Source: Acidimicrobiia bacterium
Lineage (GTDB): Bacteria > Actinomycetota > Acidimicrobiia > Acidimicrobiales > Poriferisodalaceae
Assembly: GCA_022827265.1 (NCBI GenBank)
Contig: JAJDTF010000014.1
Coordinates: forward strand, 1-52,171
Direction: 5' to 3'
Length of the DNA stretch: 52,171 nt
The translations under genes were made by a program, and so were the position numbers. Shown here piece by piece: positions 16,436 through 26,438 of the stretch. A model generated the notes under the pieces. The model saw only the letters and a program-made list of their open reading frames with translations. It was not told the origin of the DNA and made no database searches. Numbering within the stretch: the first letter of the stretch is position 1; every line of letters starts with the position of its first letter.

Positions 16436-17131
16436 GTGGCTCGGACTTGGGCGATCGTGTTGGCCGCTGGAGCCGGCACTCGGTTTGGTGCGGGTGCTGA
16501 CGGTGCCACGAAGGTGATGATGCCGGTTGCTGGGCGCTCGATGGTTGCTTGGAGCGTCGACGCGGCTCAGACAGCTTGCGATGGGGTCACCCTCGTGGTG
16601 CCCGTGCAGGTGGTTGACGAGTTGGCGGACAGCGCTCGTGGCGTTGTCGGCGTTGTGGCCGGTGGGGCGACTCGGTCGGGGTCTGTGCGGGCTGGGTTGG
16701 CGACCGTTCCGGGCGATGCCGATGTAGTGGTGTGCCACGACGCTGCTCGGCCCGGGGCTTCGGCTCGGTTGTTCCGTGCTGTGATCGCCGCTGTTCGAGG
16801 CGGTGCCGACGCAGCGGTGCCGGCGCTGGCGGTCAGCGACACGCTGAAGCGGGTGCCGACATGGGGCGACAGCGGTGGTGCCGTGACCGGTACGGTGGAC
16901 CGTTCGGGACTCTTTGCTGTGCAGACGCCGCAGGCATTTCGGCGGGAGGCGCTGGTGGCCGCACATGTCGGAGCGCCTGAAGCCACCGACGATGCTGCGC
17001 TGGTGGAGGCTGCAGGCGGCATTGTGATGGCCGTGCCGGGCGAGGCGGCGGCGCACAAGGTCACCACGGCCGCCGATCTCGTCGTCGTGGAGGCGCTGCT
17101 CACCACCCGCGCCTCGGGCGGCGGGCTCTAG
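16436..17131 (+). CDS. ispD: 2-C-methyl-D-erythritol 4-phosphate cytidylyltransferase
   Basis: IspD makes CDP-methylerythritol in the MEP pathway. The nucleotide-binding loop AIVLAAGAGTRFGAG is present, followed by KVMMPVAGRSMVAWSV, VVVCHDAARPGASARL, VSDTLKRV and AVQTPQAFRR. At 231 residues it is of normal size. The start is GTG 16436; the frame is open further upstream but without family-like sequence. The usual K-x-x-x-x-L/M-P after the glycine loop is KVMMP. It is followed eleven bases later by ispF, the usual pairing. Confidence 0.9.
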   Translation: MARTWAIVLAAGAGTRFGAGADGATKVMMPVAGRSMVAWSVDAAQTACDGVTLVVPVQVVDELADSARGVVGVVAGGATRSGSVRAGLATVPGDADVVVCHDAARPGASARLFRAVIAAVRGGADAAVPALAVSDTLKRVPTWGDSGGAVTGTVDRSGLFAVQTPQAFRREALVAAHVGAPEATDDAALVEAAGGIVMAVPGEAAAHKVTTAADLVVVEALLTTRASGGGL

Positions 17132-17142
17132 CGTCAACTGGC

Positions 17143-17715
17143 GTGAGTGCTGCTGACGGCGGGCCTGGGCCGGCGATGCGGGTGGGGCATGGGTATGACG
17201 CCCATCCGTTTGCCGCTGCTGACCGACAGGCTGATCGGACGTTGGTGCTGGGCGGGGTTCGGTTCCCGGGTGAACGGCCGCTGGTGGGCCACAGCGACGC
17301 CGATGTTGTTGTGCATGCGGTGATCGATGCGATGTTGAGCGCTGCCGGTCTCGGAGACATCGGCACGCACTTTCCTGACAGCGATGAGCGCTGGCGGGGT
17401 GCTGACAGCATCGAGATGCTGCGGCAGGTCTCGGCGGTGCTCGCTGATGACGGCTGGATGCTGGTCAATGCCGATTGCACCGTCATCTGTGATCGGCCGA
17501 TGATCGCCCAGCACCGCGATCAGATGCGGGAGCGGCTCAGCAGCGCCGCCGGCGGACCGGTCACGGTCTGCGGTAAACGCACCGAGGGGCTGGGCAACGC
17601 CGACGGGATCGTGGCTCATGCCGTGGCGCTCGTGCTCGCCAGTGGCGAGCAGCAGTCGGCACATCTCGCCAGCGGCGAGCAGCCACCAGCACAGGCTGCC
17701 GGTGGCGGGCAATGA
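17143..17715 (+). CDS. ispF: 2-C-methyl-D-erythritol 2,4-cyclodiphosphate synthase
   Basis: The metal-binding GHGYDAHPF (D-x-H) and GHSDADVVVHAVIDAML motifs are intact, as are GLGDIGTHFPDSDERWRGADS and the C-terminal KRTEGLGNADGIVAHAVALVL. It cyclises CDP-methylerythritol phosphate. GTG 17143 is used; ATG 17176 would start exactly at the family's usual MRVGHGYD. The last 30 residues are an extra Ala/Gly/Gln-rich tail with a repeated A-S-G-E-Q, not needed for the fold. Its TGA overlaps the rlmB start (ATGA). Confidence 0.93.
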   Translation: MSAADGGPGPAMRVGHGYDAHPFAAADRQADRTLVLGGVRFPGERPLVGHSDADVVVHAVIDAMLSAAGLGDIGTHFPDSDERWRGADSIEMLRQVSAVLADDGWMLVNADCTVICDRPMIAQHRDQMRERLSSAAGGPVTVCGKRTEGLGNADGIVAHAVALVLASGEQQSAHLASGEQPPAQAAGGGQ

Positions 17716-18749
17716 CCGCAGAACGCGGCGGGCGGCGGGATGCTTCCCCTCAGCGCAGCAGCGCTCGCCCGCGGCGAGGCGCTCCTCCGCGCGGCGGGCG
17801 GAAGTCTGCGCCCCAACGCAGCGACCGAGCCATTCGATCTCCAGATCGCGGGGAAGGCGGACAACAGCGAGGTGTCGGTTCGGCGAACCGGGCGAGGTCC
17901 GGGCGGGGTGCTGCGAACCCGACGCGGGGTGGAGACCGAAGAGACGGCCGCGACGCACGTGCACCGGCACCGCGCAACCAGGCACGGCCGAAGGGGCTTG
18001 GCGGCGACCATGTGGAAGGCCGGCAGGCCGTTCGCGAGCTGCTGCGGGCTGGCAAGCGCAAGGTGCACGAGGTGCTGATCTCTGAGGATGCGCACTCGGC
18101 GGCCACGCTGGCCGAGATCGTCGACCTCGCCGGCGACCGGCGGGTGCCGGTGCGTGAGGTCACCCGCCGCAAGCTGGACGAGGCAGCGCTCACCGCCGCA
18201 CCCCAGGGTGTGATCGCCAAGGCCGCTGCCGTTCAGCCCGTGCCGCTGGAAGAGCTGGCCAGACCTGCGGGGAACACGCTGCCGCTCGTCGTGGCCACCG
18301 ACGGCGTCACCGACCCGGGCAACCTCGGCGCCATCCTGCGCACGGCAGAGGTCGCCGGTGCCACCGGTGTCGTGCTCACCAGCCACCGCTCGGCCAACCT
18401 CACACCGGCCGCGGTGAAGGCCGCCGCTGGTGCCATCGAGTACCTGCCCATCGCGTTGGTCGGCGGCCTGCCCGCTGCGCTCGCCAAGCTCCGTGATGCC
18501 GGTCTGTGGGCCATCGGTCTCGACGGCTACGCGCCCGACGGGCTCGACTCGCTGCGGGTCGGTGACGAGCCGCTGGTGCTGGTGCTCGGCGCCGAGGGAC
18601 GCGGCCTGTCGTCGCTGGTGGAGCGCCGGTGCGACCAGGTGGTGTCGATCCCGGTGCTCGGCCGGATCGAATCGCTCAACGTGGCAGCCGCTGCGGCCGT
18701 GGCCCTGTTCGACATCGCCCGCACCCGGGGCTCAGCCCCTGCGCCCTGA
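17712..18749 (+). CDS. rlmB: 23S rRNA 2'-O-methyltransferase, TrmH/RlmB family
   Basis: The C-terminal 245 residues have the RNA-binding substrate domain (VEGRQAVRELLRAGKRKVHEVLI) and the SPOUT methyltransferase motifs: DGVTDPGNLGAILRTAEVAGA, LVLGAEGRGLSSLV and SIPVLGRIESLNVAAAAAVALF, the last forming the knot that binds S-adenosylmethionine. The likely target is G2251 of 23S rRNA, although related enzymes modify other sites. The first 95 residues are an Arg/Gly/Ser-rich disordered extension. The ATG overlaps the ispF stop by four bases. The tRNA-Thr gene follows. Confidence 0.88.
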   Translation: MTAERGGRRDASPQRSSARPRRGAPPRGGRKSAPQRSDRAIRSPDRGEGGQQRGVGSANRARSGRGAANPTRGGDRRDGRDARAPAPRNQARPKGLGGDHVEGRQAVRELLRAGKRKVHEVLISEDAHSAATLAEIVDLAGDRRVPVREVTRRKLDEAALTAAPQGVIAKAAAVQPVPLEELARPAGNTLPLVVATDGVTDPGNLGAILRTAEVAGATGVVLTSHRSANLTPAAVKAAAGAIEYLPIALVGGLPAALAKLRDAGLWAIGLDGYAPDGLDSLRVGDEPLVLVLGAEGRGLSSLVERRCDQVVSIPVLGRIESLNVAAAAAVALFDIARTRGSAPAP

Positions 18750-18782
18750 AGCCCGGAGTGCCGCCCATACGCTGGGACCGGC

Positions 18783-18855
18783 GCCCGAGTAGCTCAACGG
18801 CCAGAGCACCGCTCTTGTAAAGCGGGGGTTGTGGGTTCGATTCCCACCTCGGGCT
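18783..18855 (+). tRNA. tRNA-Thr (anticodon TGT)
   Basis: A full cloverleaf: acceptor GCCCGAG/CTCGGGC, D-arm GCTC...GAGC, anticodon stem CCGCT/AGCGG around loop CTTGTAA, and T-arm GTGGG-TTCGATT-CCCAC. The anticodon is TGT, reading threonine codons. The discriminator base is T at 18855 and CCA is not encoded. The stop codon of the convergent reductase gene uses this last base. Confidence 0.97.
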
Positions 18856-19952
18856 CACGACAGGGTGATCACCAGATTGCCGAAGTGCTCCTTGCGCACG
18901 AAGGCCTCCTGCGCCTCGCAAATCCGCTCGAGGGGAAACGTGCCGCCCAGAACCGGGCGGATCTCGCCCCGCTCGATGTAGCCGACAAGGTCTGCAAAGA
19001 GCCCCGGCCCGTAGATCGTGGCGCCGAACAGCTCCAGATCGTTGAGGTAGATCGTCCGCAGATCCACCTCGACGATGGGTCCGGCAATGGCACCCGAGGT
19101 GACATAGCGCCCTCGGCCTGCCAGCGCATCGAGCCACAGCCCCACGGCATCGCCGCCCACCACGTCGGCCACGGCGTCGAACGGTCCGCCGTTGGCGTCG
19201 ACCGCCGCTGCCACATCGTGATCGGCGCCCTGGCGCTGCACCACCGCGTCCGCACCGAGCTCGAGCACCTGCGTTGCCTTGGAAGCGCCGGCAATCGCCA
19301 CCACCCGTGCGCCTCGCCGCTTGGCGAGTTGCACCAGCGCCGAGCCCACGCCGCCGCTCGCACCGGGCACTGCGATGCTCTCACCGCCGTCGAGCCTGAT
19401 GCGCTGGAGCATGTGCTCGGCCGTCGAGGAGGCGCAGGCGAACGTCGCCAGCTCGGCATCGGACAGCTCGGAGTCGACGGGGTAGGCGTTGACAGCCGGC
19501 ACCGCGACGTACTCGGCGAAACCGCCGTCGGTCTCGCTGCCGAGGTAGCGCGCCTTGCTGCGGTCGGTCGGGTCGGCGGGGTCGGTCAACCACGGCTCCA
19601 CCATGACCCGCCGCCCCACGAGGCCCGCATCGGCACGCTCTCCAGCGGCCACCACGCGGCCCACCACATCGGCCCCCTGAATGCGGGGGAACTCCACGCC
19701 CTTGCCGCCCCAGGTGGAATCCGCGGCGTCTGCGCCGGCGTATCCCTCGCCCGACGTCGCCGCTGTCACCGACTTGCTGTACCAGGCAACCCGAGTGTTG
19801 ATGTCGGTGTTGTTGATGCCGCACGCCGCCACCGCAATCAGCACATCGTCGGGTCCGGGCACCGGAACCGGCACGTCATCGCGCACCTGCAGCATCTCGG
19901 GCCCGCCATGGCCCACCAGCAGCGCGGCACGCATGGTGCTCGGCGGGTTCAT
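18855..19952 (-). CDS. MDR-family zinc-less alcohol dehydrogenase / quinone reductase
   Basis: A medium-chain dehydrogenase/reductase of 365 residues: GroES-like N-terminal domain (PGPDDVLIAVAACGINNTDI, IQGADVVGRVVAAG), then a Rossmann domain with the nucleotide loop VPGASGGVGSALVQLAKRRGA. The structural-zinc cysteines of classical alcohol dehydrogenases are absent, so it fits the quinone oxidoreductase or enoyl reductase side of the family. Substrate is unknown. It starts at ATG 19952, divergent from the Rieske oxygenase gene with only 53 bases between. Its stop codon shares one base with tRNA-Thr on the other strand. Confidence 0.85.
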   Translation of the reverse strand: MNPPSTMRAALLVGHGGPEMLQVRDDVPVPVPGPDDVLIAVAACGINNTDINTRVAWYSKSVTAATSGEGYAGADAADSTWGGKGVEFPRIQGADVVGRVVAAGERADAGLVGRRVMVEPWLTDPADPTDRSKARYLGSETDGGFAEYVAVPAVNAYPVDSELSDAELATFACASSTAEHMLQRIRLDGGESIAVPGASGGVGSALVQLAKRRGARVVAIAGASKATQVLELGADAVVQRQGADHDVAAAVDANGGPFDAVADVVGGDAVGLWLDALAGRGRYVTSGAIAGPIVEVDLRTIYLNDLELFGATIYGPGLFADLVGYIERGEIRPVLGGTFPLERICEAQEAFVRKEHFGNLVITLS

Positions 19953-20005
19953 GTGCTCTCGCGGGGGTCACAGACGGCCATCGGGACGCGGCACAATACC
20001 GTTCA

Positions 20006-21139
20006 GTGGCAGCCCGCCAGACACCGGTGCCAAGTGCGACCGATGCCGCTGGGCGAAGCGCGCTGGCAGCTCGCTACTACACCGATCCCGAGATCCTTGC
20101 GGTCGAGTTGGACACAGTATTCGCCCGATCCTGGCACTTGGTGGGTCACCGCAGCCAAGTGAGCGAACCGGGCCAGGTGCTCACGGCGACCGTGGGGGAC
20201 GAACCGGTCTTCGTGGTCAACGACGGCGGCCAGATCCGCGCCTTCTTCAACGTATGCCAGCACCGGGGGCACGAGCTGTTCCCGCCGCAGCAGCCGGGCG
20301 GCGATGTCGCCGCAACTCCGGGCGTCATCATGTGCCCGTATCACGCTTGGGTGTACGGGCTGGACGGCACGTTGCTCAGCGCACGCAGCCGCGATGTCGG
20401 CGAGATCTGCCTGCCGCCCGTCGCCGTCGACGAGCTCGCTGGCTTCGTCTTCGTCAATGCGGATGCCGGCGCGACCCCGCTGGCCGAGCACGCCCCCGGC
20501 GTGGGCGACGAGGTCCTGGCGCTTGCCCCGCTCGCGCCGACGCGCATGCTGACGTGGCGCCGGACCCACCTCATCGCTGCCAACTGGAAGATCGCGGTGG
20601 AGAACTACAACGAGTGCTATCACTGCCCGAACGTGCATCGATCGTTCACTTCCGGCGTGGTCGACCCCGCCAGCTACCGGGTCGCGCCCAGCGGCACGGT
20701 GATCCGCCATACGGCCAGAGGTGTCGAGGGCGACCGTTCCACCTACACGCGCCCGGTCGCCAGCGACGACTATGCCGCGTTCTACATCTGGCCGGCTTCG
20801 TCGATCCAGGTGTATCCCGGCCAAGCCGTGAACACGTACCGCTGGGTGCCGTGCGCGCCGGACCGGACGCTGCTGGTGCGGGAGTGGTGGTTCGATGTCG
20901 CCGAGCCGACCGATGAGCTGCGCGAGATCATCGACCTCGACTGGAACACCACGGTGTCCGAAGACCTGAAGCTGGTCGAATCGACCCAGCGCGGCATCCG
21001 CAGCCGCGGCTACCGGCCCGGGCCGCTCGTGACCGAGCAGTCCGGCGTCGCTTCGGTGCACAGCGAAGATGCTGTGGATCATCTCGCCACGCTGCTGCTG
21101 TCGGCGCTCGGCCACGAGCGGGCATCGAGCGGGCGCTGA
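20006..21139 (+). CDS. Rieske non-heme iron oxygenase, alpha subunit
   Basis: The Rieske [2Fe-2S] ligands are in NVCQHRGHELFP and MCPYHAWVYGLDGTLL (C-x-H ... C-x2-H). The catalytic domain has WKIAVENYNECYHCPNVHRSF, supplying the mononuclear iron histidines and the bridging acidic/Asn position. This is the ring-hydroxylating oxygenase / choline or carnitine monooxygenase-like group. It has 377 residues and starts at GTG 20006. No reductase or beta subunit lies beside it, so the electron donor must be encoded elsewhere. The substrate is unknown; a quaternary amine or aromatic acid are both possible. Confidence 0.87.
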   Translation: MAARQTPVPSATDAAGRSALAARYYTDPEILAVELDTVFARSWHLVGHRSQVSEPGQVLTATVGDEPVFVVNDGGQIRAFFNVCQHRGHELFPPQQPGGDVAATPGVIMCPYHAWVYGLDGTLLSARSRDVGEICLPPVAVDELAGFVFVNADAGATPLAEHAPGVGDEVLALAPLAPTRMLTWRRTHLIAANWKIAVENYNECYHCPNVHRSFTSGVVDPASYRVAPSGTVIRHTARGVEGDRSTYTRPVASDDYAAFYIWPASSIQVYPGQAVNTYRWVPCAPDRTLLVREWWFDVAEPTDELREIIDLDWNTTVSEDLKLVESTQRGIRSRGYRPGPLVTEQSGVASVHSEDAVDHLATLLLSALGHERASSGR

Positions 21140-21143
21140 ACCG

Positions 21144-22133
21144 GTGACACACTCAGGCGTGCCGCGGATCGCTGTTGTCGGGAGCCTGAACGCCGACGTG
21201 ACGCTGTGGGTGCCGAGGCGCCCGTCGCCCGACGAGACAATGCACGCCGACCGCATCGCATGGTTCCGCGGCGGCAAGGGCGCCAACCAGGCAGTGGCCG
21301 CGGCCCGGCTGGGCGCGCGGGTGGTGATGGTGGGCCGGGTCGGCGACGACGAGCAGGGCCGGTGGCTGCGCTCTGGCCTGGAGGCCGAGGGGATCGACTG
21401 CCGACATGTGGCCAGTGTCGATGTCCCGACCGGCTTGGCAGTGATCACCGTCGATCCCGATGACGTGTCGATCGTGGTGGCTGCGGGCGCCAACGCATCG
21501 CTCGATGCCGGGGGCGTGCATGCAGCCGCCAACGGGATCGCCGCGGCCGATGCGCTGCTGCTGCAGGGCGAGGTGAGCGCCGACGCCGCCCGGGCCGCAG
21601 CCGAGATCGCCCGCGAGCACGGCATGTTCGTGGTACTGAATCCCGCCCCGTACAACGACGTTGCCCCCGCTGTGCTGCCGCTGGCCGACTTCGTCATCGT
21701 GAATCGCGCCGAAGCCGAGCAGCTGCGCCATCCCCATGCCAGCGGCAGCGTTCCCGAGCTGCGTCCCGAAGCGGTGCTCGTCGAGACGCGAGGCGCAGCG
21801 GGCTGCGTCGTTCACCCGTCTCGAACTGCCGCACCGGCACTGCAATCGCAGCAATCACCTAGTGCTTCCGCCGATGCCGCAGCCGGTGTCGATGGGGAGA
21901 TCACCGTGGCCGCACCGAGGGTCGCCGTGGTCGACGCCACCGGTGCGGGGGACGCGTTTGCCGGGGCGTTCGCAGTCGGCATGGCATCGGGCGCGACCGT
22001 GGCCGAGGCGGCGCGGCTGGCCGTGCGAGCCGGCGCATGGGCAGTGACAGTCGCAGGTGCGCAGCCGAGCCTGCCGACGATGGCGCAGCTGCAGGACCTG
22101 GTTGGGCGAAGCCAGTGCCCGAGCGGCCCGTGA
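21144..22133 (+). CDS. PfkB-family carbohydrate kinase (ribokinase-like)
   Basis: The N-terminus IAVVGSLNADVTLWVPRRP and RGGKGANQAVAAARLGARV are characteristic of ribokinases; the C-terminal VVDATGAGDAFAGAFAVGMA carries the anion hole and catalytic Asp (G-A-G-D). LNPAPYNDV fits the ribokinase LNPAP motif. It phosphorylates a sugar, most simply D-ribose. GTG 21144 starts four bases after the oxygenase stop. There is a low-similarity insertion around residues 230-255. It is convergent with upp. Confidence 0.85.
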   Translation: MTHSGVPRIAVVGSLNADVTLWVPRRPSPDETMHADRIAWFRGGKGANQAVAAARLGARVVMVGRVGDDEQGRWLRSGLEAEGIDCRHVASVDVPTGLAVITVDPDDVSIVVAAGANASLDAGGVHAAANGIAAADALLLQGEVSADAARAAAEIAREHGMFVVLNPAPYNDVAPAVLPLADFVIVNRAEAEQLRHPHASGSVPELRPEAVLVETRGAAGCVVHPSRTAAPALQSQQSPSASADAAAGVDGEITVAAPRVAVVDATGAGDAFAGAFAVGMASGATVAEAARLAVRAGAWAVTVAGAQPSLPTMAQLQDLVGRSQCPSGP

Positions 22134-22175
22134 GCCCGTATCAGATGAGGGCGGGGAACAAGAGCGGACTGTCGG

Positions 22176-22805
22176 TCAGGCTGAGCCGTAGAGGCGGTCG
22201 CCGGCATCGCCCAGGCCGGGAACGATGAAGGCCCGCTCGTCGAGGTGGCTGTCGACGGCGGCCGTCACGATGCGGACATCGGCAGCACTGCGCTGCAGCG
22301 CAGCGATCCCCTCAGGTGCAGCCAGCGTGCACACCATCGTCACCGGTCCCACGCTCGACTCCGCGAGCACCCCGATCACCGCGGCCGCCGAGCCGCCCGT
22401 CGCCAGCATCGGGTCGAGTACCAGCACCGGTCGATCCTCCAGCACGCCTGGCAGCGACTCGAGGTAGCACTCGTGGCCGACACCGTCGGATGTCTCGATC
22501 CTGCGCATCCCGACGAAGCCCACCGGCGCAGCAGGCAGGAGCCGCAGCGCCGCATCGAGCATGCCCAGCCCGGCGCGCAGGACGGGCACGATCGCCGGCA
22601 TCGGCTCGAGGCGCGAGCCTTCGGCCGGCCCGAGCGGCGTCTCCACCGCCTCGGGCGCCGATGTTGCATCGGTGAGCGCTTCGGACACCAGCAGGAACGT
22701 CAGTGCGTCGAGCCGCTGGCGGAACTCCTCAACGGCGGTGTCCTTGTCGCGCAGTCGGGTGAGCAGGGCTGCGGCAACGGGGTGGTCCACAATGCTGACA
22801 CTCAT
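22176..22805 (-). CDS. upp: Uracil phosphoribosyltransferase
   Basis: The 209-residue protein starts MSVSIVDHPVAAALLTRLRD (ATG 22805) and has VPVLRAGLGMLDAALRLLP, the PRPP loop VLVLDPMLATGGSAAAVI and the C-terminal FIVPGLGDAGDRLYGS segment that binds uracil. It salvages uracil to UMP. Two substitutions in the middle part do not touch the active site. It is divergent from the LytR_C gene, separated by 84 bases. Confidence 0.95.
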   Translation of the reverse strand: MSVSIVDHPVAAALLTRLRDKDTAVEEFRQRLDALTFLLVSEALTDATSAPEAVETPLGPAEGSRLEPMPAIVPVLRAGLGMLDAALRLLPAAPVGFVGMRRIETSDGVGHECYLESLPGVLEDRPVLVLDPMLATGGSAAAVIGVLAESSVGPVTMVCTLAAPEGIAALQRSAADVRIVTAAVDSHLDERAFIVPGLGDAGDRLYGSA

Positions 22806-22889
22806 GGTCTGGCTCTCACGGTCGGGGTCCGTTCGCAAACTACTGAGGGGTACACCCGGCAGCGCATCTTTCCTTCTACGCTCACAGCC

Positions 22890-23525
22890 GTGAATAGCCA
22901 AGCTGGCGAATCCAACAGCGGCGCCGCAGTGCGCGGGTTGCTGCTGGTGCTGGTTGCCGTCGTCGTGGGCGTGCTGCTGCTCCGCTCGGTCGACGATCCC
23001 GACGACACGACGGTGACCGACACAGCCCCGCCTGCCGCACCGGGCGACACGCTCCCGACGGCCACGGAGGCGCCCACGCCGACGAGCAGCGCTGCCGACG
23101 CCGGCGTCACCGGCTCGGGCACGGTCACCACCGTGGCCACCTCCGTCACGGCCGCACCCGCCACCGCCACCGCCACCGACACCACCTCGGCGGGTGCTGA
23201 GCCGTTCCAGCCGAGACCGGCGGCCGAGGTGTCGGTGCAGGTTGCGAACTCCACGACGGTCCGGGGGGCTGCTGGGCGGCTCACTGACCGGTTCAAGACG
23301 CTGAGCTACATCACCAAGACGCCCACCAACTACGTGGGGACGCCCATCGACAGGACGCGCATCTACTACCAGCCGGGATCGCTGCTCGAAGCGAGGGCGA
23401 TCGCGGGGGTGCTGGAGCTCGACGCCGACAACGACGTGTTCCCGATGCTGGCAGACACGTCAGCCGTGCAGGGTTTCGAGACGCCCGACGTGCTGTTGGC
23501 GCTGGGGACCGATCTGGCCGAGTAG
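22890..23525 (+). CDS. LytR_C domain membrane protein
   Basis: This single-pass protein of 211 residues has a hydrophobic helix (GLLLVLVAVVVGVLLL, about 16-31), a Thr/Ala/Pro-rich linker of about 75 residues, and a C-terminal domain starting VSVQVANSTTVRGAAGRLTDRF, with IYYQPGSLLEARAIAGVL. That is the LytR_C domain, found alone or after LytR-CpsA-Psr ligase domains in actinobacteria. It probably faces the cell wall side. The start is GTG 22890. Exact role is unknown. Confidence 0.82.
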   Translation: MNSQAGESNSGAAVRGLLLVLVAVVVGVLLLRSVDDPDDTTVTDTAPPAAPGDTLPTATEAPTPTSSAADAGVTGSGTVTTVATSVTAAPATATATDTTSAGAEPFQPRPAAEVSVQVANSTTVRGAAGRLTDRFKTLSYITKTPTNYVGTPIDRTRIYYQPGSLLEARAIAGVLELDADNDVFPMLADTSAVQGFETPDVLLALGTDLAE

Positions 23526-23538
23526 CCGAGCAGTCATC

Positions 23539-24573
23539 ATGCGGGTCGTCGCGTGCCCGGACAAGTTCCGCGGCACTGCGTCTGCCGCGGAGGCGGCAGC
23601 AGCGATCGCAGATGGCGTGTGCCGCCACCTCGGCACGCACGCCGAGGTCGTCTGCCTGCCCGTGGCCGACGGCGGCGAGGGCACGCTCGATGCGCTGGGC
23701 GGGCCGAATCGCACCTCCTTGGTGATCGGACCCTTGCGGGAGCGGACCGAAGCGGGCTGGCGGCTCGACGGCGACGTTGCGATCGTGGAGATGGCCCGCG
23801 CGAGCGGCCTGCTGCTCGCAGGCGGGGCCGAGGGCAACGATCCGCTCGCAGCCACCACCGCCGGCACCGGCGAGCTGATAGCCGAAGCGGTCGCGAGCGG
23901 CGCCCGGCGGGTCATCGTGGGCGTGGGCGGCTCGGCCACCACCGACGGCGGGCTCGGCGCGCTTGACGCGATGTCGCCGCTGGCCCGCCTGGCCGGCGTC
24001 TCGGTGGTGGTGGCTTGCGATGTCCGCACCCGTTTCTGCGATGCCGCGCGCATCTTCGGCCCGCAGAAGGGGGCGTCGCCGCCGCAGATCGAGCTGCTCA
24101 CCCGCCGCCTTGAGCGGCTCGTGGACCTCTACCGCGAGCGCTACGGCACCGACGTCAGCGAGATGCCGGGCGCAGGTGCCGCGGGCGGCTTGGCGGGCGG
24201 GCTCGCAGCCGGCCTGCGGGCCGAGCTGGCACCGGGATTCGACGTCGTCGCGGCGGAAGTCGGCCTGCCCGATGCGATCGAAGGTGCCGACCTGGTCATC
24301 ACCGGCGAGGGACGGCTCGATGCGAGTTCGTTCGACGGGAAGGTCGTGGGCGGCGTGCTGGAGATCGCCGCCGAGGCCGGCGTGCCTGTGGGCGTCGTGG
24401 TAGGCGCTCGCGACCCCGATACCGGCCTCGCCGACTGGTGCCCGCCTGCCGGCGACACCCCGGCCACGAGCCTGGTAGTGCTGTCGGAGCGATACGGGGC
24501 CGAGCGGTCGATGCACGACACGCTGGCGGCAGTCCGCGAAGCTGCCGCCGACCTCGCCGCGAATCTCGTGTGA
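23539..24573 (+). CDS. Glycerate kinase
   Basis: The sequence begins MRVVACPDKFRGTASAAEAAAAIADG, then VCLPVADGGEGTLDAL, GVGGSATTDGGLGAL, and ends with DLVITGEGRLDASSFDGKVVGGV, the signature set of the GckA/GlxK glycerate kinase family (PF02595). It phosphorylates glycerate in glyoxylate or serine-related metabolism. Usual length is about 375 residues; this one has 344 and no obvious missing motif. It starts 13 bases after the LytR_C gene. The CIRCE operator follows within 11 bases. Confidence 0.9.
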   Translation: MRVVACPDKFRGTASAAEAAAAIADGVCRHLGTHAEVVCLPVADGGEGTLDALGGPNRTSLVIGPLRERTEAGWRLDGDVAIVEMARASGLLLAGGAEGNDPLAATTAGTGELIAEAVASGARRVIVGVGGSATTDGGLGALDAMSPLARLAGVSVVVACDVRTRFCDAARIFGPQKGASPPQIELLTRRLERLVDLYRERYGTDVSEMPGAGAAGGLAGGLAAGLRAELAPGFDVVAAEVGLPDAIEGADLVITGEGRLDASSFDGKVVGGVLEIAAEAGVPVGVVVGARDPDTGLADWCPPAGDTPATSLVVLSERYGAERSMHDTLAAVREAAADLAANLV

Positions 24574-24583
24574 GGGTTGGCGG

Positions 24584-24610
24584 TTAGCACTCTCATCTCT
24601 AGAGTGCTAA
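24584..24610 (+). promoter_or_regulatory. CIRCE operator (HrcA site) upstream of groEL
   Basis: A perfect copy of the CIRCE element, TTAGCACTC-N9-GAGTGCTAA, stands 77 bases before the groEL start. The HrcA repressor binds this inverted repeat and is released on heat shock. The site is intact on both arms. Confidence 0.97.
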
Positions 24611-24639
24611 CGGCTGCTGCGAACGCAGCTGCATCGTGA

Positions 24640-26307
<1,668 letters not shown>

Positions 26308-26353
26308 CAGAAGCCTCCCCGAACCCCCAAAGAACAGCCCAACCCAATCGAAC

Positions 26354-26378
26354 CGGCCCGGGTCCCCCACCCGGGCCG
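26354..26378 (+). terminator. Strong hairpin after groEL
   Basis: A ten-base perfect stem (CGGCCCGGGT / ACCCGGGCCG) with a five-C loop lies 46 bases after the groEL stop. No T run follows, as is common for terminator-like hairpins in high-GC actinobacteria. It probably separates groEL from fdhD. Confidence 0.6.
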
Positions 26379-26438
26379 CTTCGCGCCCGCACCCAGTGGC
26401 CGACGGAGCGGTGCAGGGGACGCCGGTACCCTGACCGG

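Noticed and set aside
26354..26378. Classical rho-independent terminator after groEL
   Set aside because: The stem is strong but no T run follows, so it is reported only as a terminator-like hairpin with moderate confidence.
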